Shown here: positions 6,348-10,755 of the stretch, piece after piece | Layout: each line of letters begins with the position of its first letter | Position numbering within the stretch: position 1 is the first letter of the stretch | Notes under the pieces: generated by a model | What the model saw: only the letters and a program-made list of their open reading frames with translations | Told to the model about the DNA's origin: nothing | The model's database searches: none | Program-made: the position numbers and the translations under genes | NCBI GenBank assembly: GCA_041655055.1 | Contig: JBBAGE010000078.1 | Span: 1-10,755, forward strand | Direction of reading: 5' to 3' | Length of the DNA stretch: 10,755 bases | Origin: JBBAGE01 sp041655055 | GTDB taxonomy: Bacteria > Pseudomonadota > Alphaproteobacteria > Rhodobacterales > Rhodobacteraceae

Positions 6348-7133
6348 ATGCGCGCCCTCTCCATCGCGGCCACGGGCATGAGCGCCCAGCAAATGCGGGT
6401 CGATACGATTTCGCAAAACCTGGCGAACATGAACACCACCGGCTATAACGCCCGCCGCGCCGAATTTGCCGATCTGCATTATCAACAAATGGCCCGACCC
6501 GGCACGATCAACGCATCCGATGGGCGGGTTTTGCCCACGGGCGTGCAGCTTGGGCTGGGGGTGCGGCCCGCCGCCGTCACGATCGAACTGGCCCAGGGCG
6601 CGCCCCTTGCCACAGGCGGCGATCTTGATGTCGCGATCGAGGGCAGCGGTTATCTTGAGGTCACGCTGCCGTCGGGGGCCTCGGCCTTTACCCGCGATGG
6701 CGGGCTGAAACGTTCGCCCGAGGGGGTGATCATCACATCCGCCGGCCACCCGGTCGCACCCGAAATCGTGATCCCGGATGATACTTTCTCGCTGTCGATT
6801 TCTGCGGATGGCGAAGTTTATGCCTATTTTCAGGATCAGATCGAACCCGCGCTTTTGGGGCAGTTTACGCTGGCAAATTTCACCAATGCCAAGGGGTTAG
6901 AGGCCATCGGCGGCAATCTGTTCCTTGAAACCGTCGCCTCTGGCCCCGCCATGGTCACGACGCCCGGCCAAGACGGCATCGGCACGCTGCGTCAGGGCTA
7001 TCTTGAGGAAAGCGCGGTCGATGCCGTGCGCGAAGTAACCGAGCTGATCAAGGCCCAACGCGGCTATGAGCTGAACGCCAAGGTCATCACCGCCGCCGAT
7101 CAGATGTTGTCGGCCACCACGCAGATCCGCTGA
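6348..7133 (+). CDS. flgG: Flagellar distal rod protein FlgG
   Basis: FlgG builds the distal rod, the drive shaft that crosses the periplasm and the L and P rings. The 261 residues are almost exactly the usual length. It has TISQNLANMNTTGYNARR (20-37), the FlgG-type stretch VLPTGVQLGLGVR (61-73) absent from FlgF, and the C-terminal block ESAVDAVREVTELIKAQRGY (221-240) followed by ELNAKVITAADQML (241-254). The central GSGYLEV (99-105) replaces the more usual GxGFF form, a mild variation. AAAGGA precedes the ATG. Confidence 0.96.
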   Translation: MRALSIAATGMSAQQMRVDTISQNLANMNTTGYNARRAEFADLHYQQMARPGTINASDGRVLPTGVQLGLGVRPAAVTIELAQGAPLATGGDLDVAIEGSGYLEVTLPSGASAFTRDGGLKRSPEGVIITSAGHPVAPEIVIPDDTFSLSISADGEVYAYFQDQIEPALLGQFTLANFTNAKGLEAIGGNLFLETVASGPAMVTTPGQDGIGTLRQGYLEESAVDAVREVTELIKAQRGYELNAKVITAADQMLSATTQIR

Positions 7134-7134
7134 C

Positions 7135-7572
7135 ATGCGCCTTGTCCTGATCCTGGTGGCACTTGTCAGCCCGATGGCCGCGATGGCCGATATTCTGGTG
7201 CCCACGCGCACGTTGCGCGCGCAAACCATCATCGCGCCCGCCGATGTCACGGTAATCGCCGGCGAAATCCCCGGCGCGCTGATATCCCCCGACGAGGCCA
7301 TCGGGCTAGAGGCGCGCATCGCGCTTTATCCCGGCCGCCCCATCCGGTTCGAGGATGTCGGCCCCGCCGCGATCATCGATCGCAATGATATCGTCGGCCT
7401 CGTTTACGCCAAAAATGGCCTGCGGATCACAACCGAGGCCCGCGCTATGGCGCGCGCCAGCGTTGGCGACAGCCTGCGGGTCATGAACCTTGCGTCGCGT
7501 GCCGGGGCTATCGGCATCGTCGCACCCGATGGCACCGTCCATGTCGGGACGATCCGCGATGCATTCAACTAG
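7135..7572 (+). CDS. flgA: Flagellar P-ring assembly chaperone FlgA
   Basis: FlgA is a periplasmic chaperone that assists assembly of the P ring protein FlgI, which is not in this window. The protein begins MRLVLILVALVSPMAAMA, a Sec signal with likely cleavage after A18, and continues into a SAF-type fold ending with SVGDSLRVMNLASRAGAIG and a DGTVHVG strand typical of FlgA. At 145 residues it is shorter than the roughly 220 of enterobacterial FlgA, so it represents the compact form with the C-terminal domains only. The ATG is one base after the flgG stop with no clear Shine-Dalgarno, suggesting coupling. Confidence 0.9.
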   Translation: MRLVLILVALVSPMAAMADILVPTRTLRAQTIIAPADVTVIAGEIPGALISPDEAIGLEARIALYPGRPIRFEDVGPAAIIDRNDIVGLVYAKNGLRITTEARAMARASVGDSLRVMNLASRAGAIGIVAPDGTVHVGTIRDAFN

Positions 7573-7582
7573 GGAAAAAACG

Positions 7583-8308
7583 ATGCGCATAGCATTTCTG
7601 GCCGTATCCGTGGCCGCATTATCGGCCTGCACTGAGCTTGACACCGTTGGCCGCGCGCCGGATTTCAGCCCGACGCATAATCGCGCCGAATATGCCGCGA
7701 TGCTTTCGCCCGGTTTGCCGCAGACGCTGGAACCGCGCCCGCATTCCGGGGCCGCATCGCTTTGGGCTTCGGGGCAGCAATCGCTGCTGGGCGACCGACG
7801 CGCGGTCAAACGTGGCGATATTCTGACGGTCGTGGTTGAAATCAACGAAAGCGCGGAAATATCAAACACGACTTCGCGCGGGCGTTCGGGATCGGAAAGC
7901 ATGTCGATGCCATCGCTGCTGGGCATCCCGCAGCGCATCGATGCCGCCCTGCCCGAAGGCGCCACCATGGGCGCGGCAATCGCCACCAATTCCACGTCAT
8001 CAAGCAGCGGCAACGGATCGGTCCGGCGCAATGAAAAGCTGGAACTGCGCGTCGCGGCCACCGTGGTCGAGGTATTGCCAAACGGCGTTTTGCATATCGA
8101 AGGCAGTCAGGAAGTGCGGGTGAATTTTGAAATCCGCGAACTGCTGGTCGGCGGCTATGTGCGGCCACAAGATATCTCGCGGCGCAACGAAATCACCTAT
8201 GACAAAATGGCCTCGGCGCGCATTTCCTATGGCGGGCGCGGGCAGATTTCGCAGATGCAACAACCGCGATATGGGCAGCAGATCGCCGATATCGTGCTGC
8301 CGTTCTAG
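7583..8308 (+). CDS. flgH: Flagellar L-ring lipoprotein FlgH
   Basis: FlgH forms the outer-membrane L ring around the rod. The 241-residue protein starts with a lipoprotein signal, MRIAFLAVSVAALSAC, with lipobox LSAC and acylated C16. Family blocks are ASLWASGQQSLLGDRRA (58-74), the GDILTVVVEINESA segment (78-91) and the C-terminal GYVRPQDISRRNEITYDKMA (191-210) ending in the family-typical LPF. The frame is open upstream to 7490, but that part overlaps flgA and would hide the lipoprotein signal; ATG 7583 has AGGGAAA upstream and is clearly better. The gap from flgA is 10 bases. Confidence 0.95.
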   Translation: MRIAFLAVSVAALSACTELDTVGRAPDFSPTHNRAEYAAMLSPGLPQTLEPRPHSGAASLWASGQQSLLGDRRAVKRGDILTVVVEINESAEISNTTSRGRSGSESMSMPSLLGIPQRIDAALPEGATMGAAIATNSTSSSSGNGSVRRNEKLELRVAATVVEVLPNGVLHIEGSQEVRVNFEIRELLVGGYVRPQDISRRNEITYDKMASARISYGGRGQISQMQQPRYGQQIADIVLPF

Positions 8309-8316
8309 GGGGCGTG

Positions 8317-8784
8317 ATGAAGAAATTTTTGCCTTTGCTGCTTGCGCTTGTGGGGCTTGGGGCCGGTATTGGCGCGGGGATATTCCTGCGCCCCGCCCCG
8401 CCCGAACCCGAGGCCAGCGCCGCCGCCACGCCAGCCGCGCCCGACCTTACGAATGCCGAATATGTCAAGCTAAGCAACCAGTTCGTCGTGCCCGATATTC
8501 TTGATGAACAGGTGGTTGCGCTTGTGGTGCTGTCGCTGACGCTCGAAGTCGGCGCGGGCGGTCGCGAAACGGTGTTTCAGCGCGAACCCAAACTGCGCGA
8601 CGCCATCATTCAGGTGCTGTTTGCCCATGCCAATGCCGGCGGTTTTCGCGGCACCTTTACCGAAAGCGGCAATATGACCGTGCTGCGAAACGCCCTGCGC
8701 GAGGCGGCGCAATCCACCCTAGGCGATCTGGTGTATGATGTGTTGATCGTTGATATCGTGCGTCAGGACATGCGCCCAAGCTAG
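8317..8784 (+). CDS. fliL: Flagellar basal body-associated FliL-family protein
   Basis: FliL is a single-pass inner-membrane protein linked to the stator and motor. The 155 residues contain one N-terminal membrane helix (about 4-26), a proline- and alanine-rich linker (27-45) and a periplasmic domain from about 49. The C-terminal part, with KLRDAIIQVLFAHANAGGF and VLRNALREAAQS, resembles divergent FliL proteins more than the enterobacterial type, so assignment is family-level. The start is ATG 8317 with AGGGGG (8307-8312) upstream; a GTG at 8314 is an alternative. It is the last gene of the operon and its TAG stop overlaps the convergent gene's stop. Confidence 0.78.
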   Translation: MKKFLPLLLALVGLGAGIGAGIFLRPAPPEPEASAAATPAAPDLTNAEYVKLSNQFVVPDILDEQVVALVVLSLTLEVGAGGRETVFQREPKLRDAIIQVLFAHANAGGFRGTFTESGNMTVLRNALREAAQSTLGDLVYDVLIVDIVRQDMRPS

Positions 8785-9134
8785 GGCCGCGGCTTGTTGC
8801 GCGCCGCTTTTGCCGCCAGTTGCGACAACACCTGATCGCGGCCAAAGGCACGGCGCGCCGCATGCAGCCGTGCCTCGCGCGTGGCGGCGGCAACCGCGCG
8901 TTCCTGCGCAAGCTGTGCCTCGCGCCCCTTCATCCATTCCAGCCAGCGCGCGCCTGCCCCGGCGATCATCGCCGGATCGGCGCTGTCGGATATCTGGCCC
9001 TGTTTTTCCTGGTGCAACGCCGCGATCGCGTCGGTTTTTGCGGTGACGGCTTCGCTCGCCCTGCGCAGCTTTTCCAGCTCGGCATCAAGGATCATCCGGC
9101 TCAGCCGTGCCAGATCACGCAAATCGCGGCTCAT
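8781..9134 (-). CDS. Small predicted coiled-coil protein next to flhB, candidate FliJ-like
   Basis: I do not recognise this 117-residue protein by sequence. It is highly charged and alanine-rich, with long predicted helices at about 1-47 and 55-110 and no signal or membrane segment. It starts MSRDLRDLARLSRMILDAEL and has a central WLEWMKGREAQLAQE. It overlaps the flhB stop by four bases (ATGA), so it is translated with flhB. FliJ, the coiled-coil partner of FliI that binds the export gate, is otherwise missing from this window, and it is a similar short helical protein; that makes FliJ a reasonable guess by context and shape only. A cytoplasmic flagellar chaperone is the main alternative. Confidence 0.75.
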   Translation of the reverse strand: MSRDLRDLARLSRMILDAELEKLRRASEAVTAKTDAIAALHQEKQGQISDSADPAMIAGAGARWLEWMKGREAQLAQERAVAAATREARLHAARRAFGRDQVLSQLAAKAARNKPRP

Positions 9135-10225
9135 GTCCGCCGCCCGAAACGAACCCGCGCCTTGTCGCGCATGGCTTCGGCGAAACGAATGGCGGCGGCC
9201 ACGGCGGCATAATGCGCGGGGTGTATTTCCTCGCCGATCTTCACGGCGGCATAGACGGCACGCGCCGTGGGCGGATCGCGGTGAATGGGCACGCCGGCCT
9301 CGATCGCGGCCTCACGGATGCGCGCGGCCATTTCATCGACGCCCTTTGCCACGCAAACCGGCGCGCGCCCCGCGCCACGATCCCATTGCAGCGCCACGGC
9401 GTAATGTTCAGGGTTAACGATGATCACATCCGCATCGGGCACATCGGCCAGCATCTGACGCATCGCGATGTCATAGCCCTTTTGTCGACGGCGCTGTTTG
9501 ACATGCGGATCGCCGTCATTGGCCTTGGCCTCATCGGTCATTTCCTTGCGCGACATCCGGTTTTTGCGCATATGTTCCGTATATTGCCACAGGAAATCCA
9601 CCGCCCCGATGGCCAGCGCAATCCCCAGCACGATCATCAAAAACCGCATGCTCAGATCCAGCAGCACGATCATCGCCATCGCCGGACTAAGCGACAAGGC
9701 CGCCAGCATATCGGGCAGGCGACCCATCAGATAAAATCCCAAAACCGCGCCATAAATCACCAGTTTCACCGCGCTTTTGGCGAATTCAAACAGCCCGTTT
9801 CGGCCGAATTTATTCTTGGCATTCGCAAGAATCGATATCCGGTTCAGCTTGGGCTGCAGTTTGCTTGGCGCGATAACGAAACTGCGCTGCGCCATGACCG
9901 ACAGCAGCGCCAGCAACGCGGGTATCGCGAACCACGGCGCCAACGCCAGGGCGATATCAACCATCAACCCCCCGCCGATCGGCTGGCCAGAGCCCGCGAA
10001 AATCAGCGCCGACAACGTGTCGGCCTGCGCGATCAAGCCCGAAAAAATGGCGCCAACCTGCCCCAGACTGGCCGCCCCGGTCGCCGCCGCCGCAAGGATG
10101 AACCCGCCATAGGCCGCCGCCGTCGTCAGATCGACGGATCGCGGAATGTCGCCCTTTTTGCGCGCGTCATCGAGCTTTTTCTGCGACGGTTCATATTGTT
10201 TATCCTGATCGGCATCCTCGGCCAT
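9131..10225 (-). CDS. flhB: Flagellar export switch protein FlhB
   Basis: FlhB is the membrane component of the flagellar export gate that switches substrate specificity from rod/hook to filament proteins after cutting itself. The 364 residues show the N-terminal QYEPSQKKLDDARKKGDIPRS (10-30) typical of FlhB, four membrane segments (about 35-55, 88-112, 150-175, 183-210), the FGRNGLFEFAKSAVKL block (140-155) and a cytoplasmic C-domain. The autocleavage site is NPEH (271-274) rather than the common NPTH, with the asparagine and proline intact. ATG 10225 overlaps the upstream fliR stop as TGATG. A type III secretion SctU homologue is excluded by context. Confidence 0.97.
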   Translation of the reverse strand: MAEDADQDKQYEPSQKKLDDARKKGDIPRSVDLTTAAAYGGFILAAAATGAASLGQVGAIFSGLIAQADTLSALIFAGSGQPIGGGLMVDIALALAPWFAIPALLALLSVMAQRSFVIAPSKLQPKLNRISILANAKNKFGRNGLFEFAKSAVKLVIYGAVLGFYLMGRLPDMLAALSLSPAMAMIVLLDLSMRFLMIVLGIALAIGAVDFLWQYTEHMRKNRMSRKEMTDEAKANDGDPHVKQRRRQKGYDIAMRQMLADVPDADVIIVNPEHYAVALQWDRGAGRAPVCVAKGVDEMAARIREAAIEAGVPIHRDPPTARAVYAAVKIGEEIHPAHYAAVAAAIRFAEAMRDKARVRFGRRT

Positions 10226-10755
10226 CAGCGCATTCCAAACGGATCGGCGATGAACAGATTCAGCGCATCCGACCAGATCCCAAGCAGGATCGGCAGCGCC
10301 AGAAACAGCAGCATCAGCCCGCCCGCCGTGATCGCCGGCGCGCCCACAAATGCCACCATCAACTGCGGCATCGCCCGGTTGATGACGCCCAGTGCCACAT
10401 TATAGACCAACGAGGCGATTACAAAGGGCGCGGCCAGCGAAAACGCCAACGCAAACGCATGGGCAATCTGGGCGACGCCCCATTCGTTCAGCATACCCGG
10501 ATGAATGAATTGACCGGGCCGCAACACATCATAAGACAGGATGAACATTTCCGCGATCCGCACATGCAGCCCGGTGATCACCGCAAGCGCAAGCCCCGCG
10601 ACCAGCATCAGATGGCCAATCGCCGGCTGCGGATCGGCAGCCCCACCCCCGAATAGCTGCGAAAGCGACGTGGATTGCGCCGCAATGGCGCCCGCCGTCT
10701 GCAAGGCCAGCACGAACAGCCGCAGTCAAATGCCGATCACCAGCCCCGCGACCAC
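10225..10755 (-). pseudogene. fliR: fliR, 3' part, interrupted by an in-frame TGA (partial, 5' end off window)
   Basis: FliR is a polytopic export-gate subunit that assembles with FliP and FliQ. From 10713 down, the frame gives 162 residues with QTAGAIAAQSTSLSQLF, the YNVALGVINRAMPQLMVAFVGAPA block and several membrane helices, the normal C-terminal two-thirds of FliR. Upstream in the same frame, 10755-10729 reads VVAGLVIGI, which fits the preceding FliR helix. Between them, 10728-10726 is TGA. FliR frames normally run unbroken here (pattern GLxIGx-x-RL), so this is a nonsense codon rather than a real N-terminus. A GTG at 10713 could restart translation but would lack about a third of the protein. 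The TGA is 28 bases from the window edge, so sequence error is possible; the pseudogene label is provisional. Confidence 0.7.

Noticed and set aside
5625..6749. 374-codon minus-strand ORF opposite flgF and flgG
   Set aside because: Antisense to two well-supported rod genes, spans their junction, and has a low-complexity G/A/R/H-rich translation.
9107..10405. 432-codon plus-strand ORF across the flhB-fliR region
   Set aside because: It lies antisense to flhB and fliR, whose motifs are unmistakable. The translation is rich in R, H and Q with no family features, typical of antisense frames in GC-rich genes.
1..10755. CRISPR array, tRNA or rRNA genes, insertion sequences, phage or defence genes
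   Set aside because: I saw no periodic repeats, no cloverleaf-like or rRNA sequence and no transposase or integrase motifs in the frames read.

Overview
The window looks like a chromosomal segment of an alphaproteobacterium, most likely Rhodobacterales (Roseobacter or Rhodobacter type). The coding DNA is GC-rich with many GC-ending codons. There is a tripartite TRAP uptake system, a CtrA-like box in front of flagellar genes, and the gene order fliI / flgB-flgC-fliE-fliQ-flgF-flgG-flgA-flgH-fliL / (short coiled-coil gene)-flhB-fliR, which I recall as typical of that order. The assignment rests on recalled gene order and protein motifs, not on a database search.

Layout. Positions 1-2497 (minus strand) hold a TRAP transporter operon transcribed dctQ, dctM, dctP. 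DctP runs off the left edge. Its stems and leader elements lie in the 92-base dctM-dctP gap and in the AT-rich 385-base gap at 2498-2882. Positions 2883-4193 (minus) encode the export ATPase FliI. An 84-base divergent control region (4194-4277) carries a CtrA-like box and a stem that can pair with the fliI Shine-Dalgarno. Positions 4278-8784 (plus) form one tightly packed operon of nine genes: rod proteins FlgB, FlgC, FlgF and FlgG; rod-base adaptor FliE; export-gate subunit FliQ; P-ring chaperone FlgA; L-ring lipoprotein FlgH; and a FliL-family protein. Positions 8781-10755 (minus) hold fliR, flhB and a small coiled-coil gene, convergent with fliL and sharing the CTAG of both stop codons.

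Together the flagellar genes supply much of the type III export apparatus (FliI, FliQ, FliR, FlhB), nearly all of the rod, and the L ring with the P-ring chaperone. FlhA, FliP, FliH, FlgI, the MS/C ring, hook and filament genes are not in the window. Start/stop overlaps (TGATG or ATGA) occur at four junctions, implying translational coupling.

The most important anomaly is an in-frame TGA (10726-10728) in the fliR frame, only 28 bases from the right edge. FliR-like sequence appears to continue on both sides of it, so it is either a real nonsense mutation in an essential export gene or a sequence error near a contig end. I did not find a wholly new system. The remaining points of interest are regulatory structures and one uncharacterised coiled-coil gene that could be the missing FliJ.
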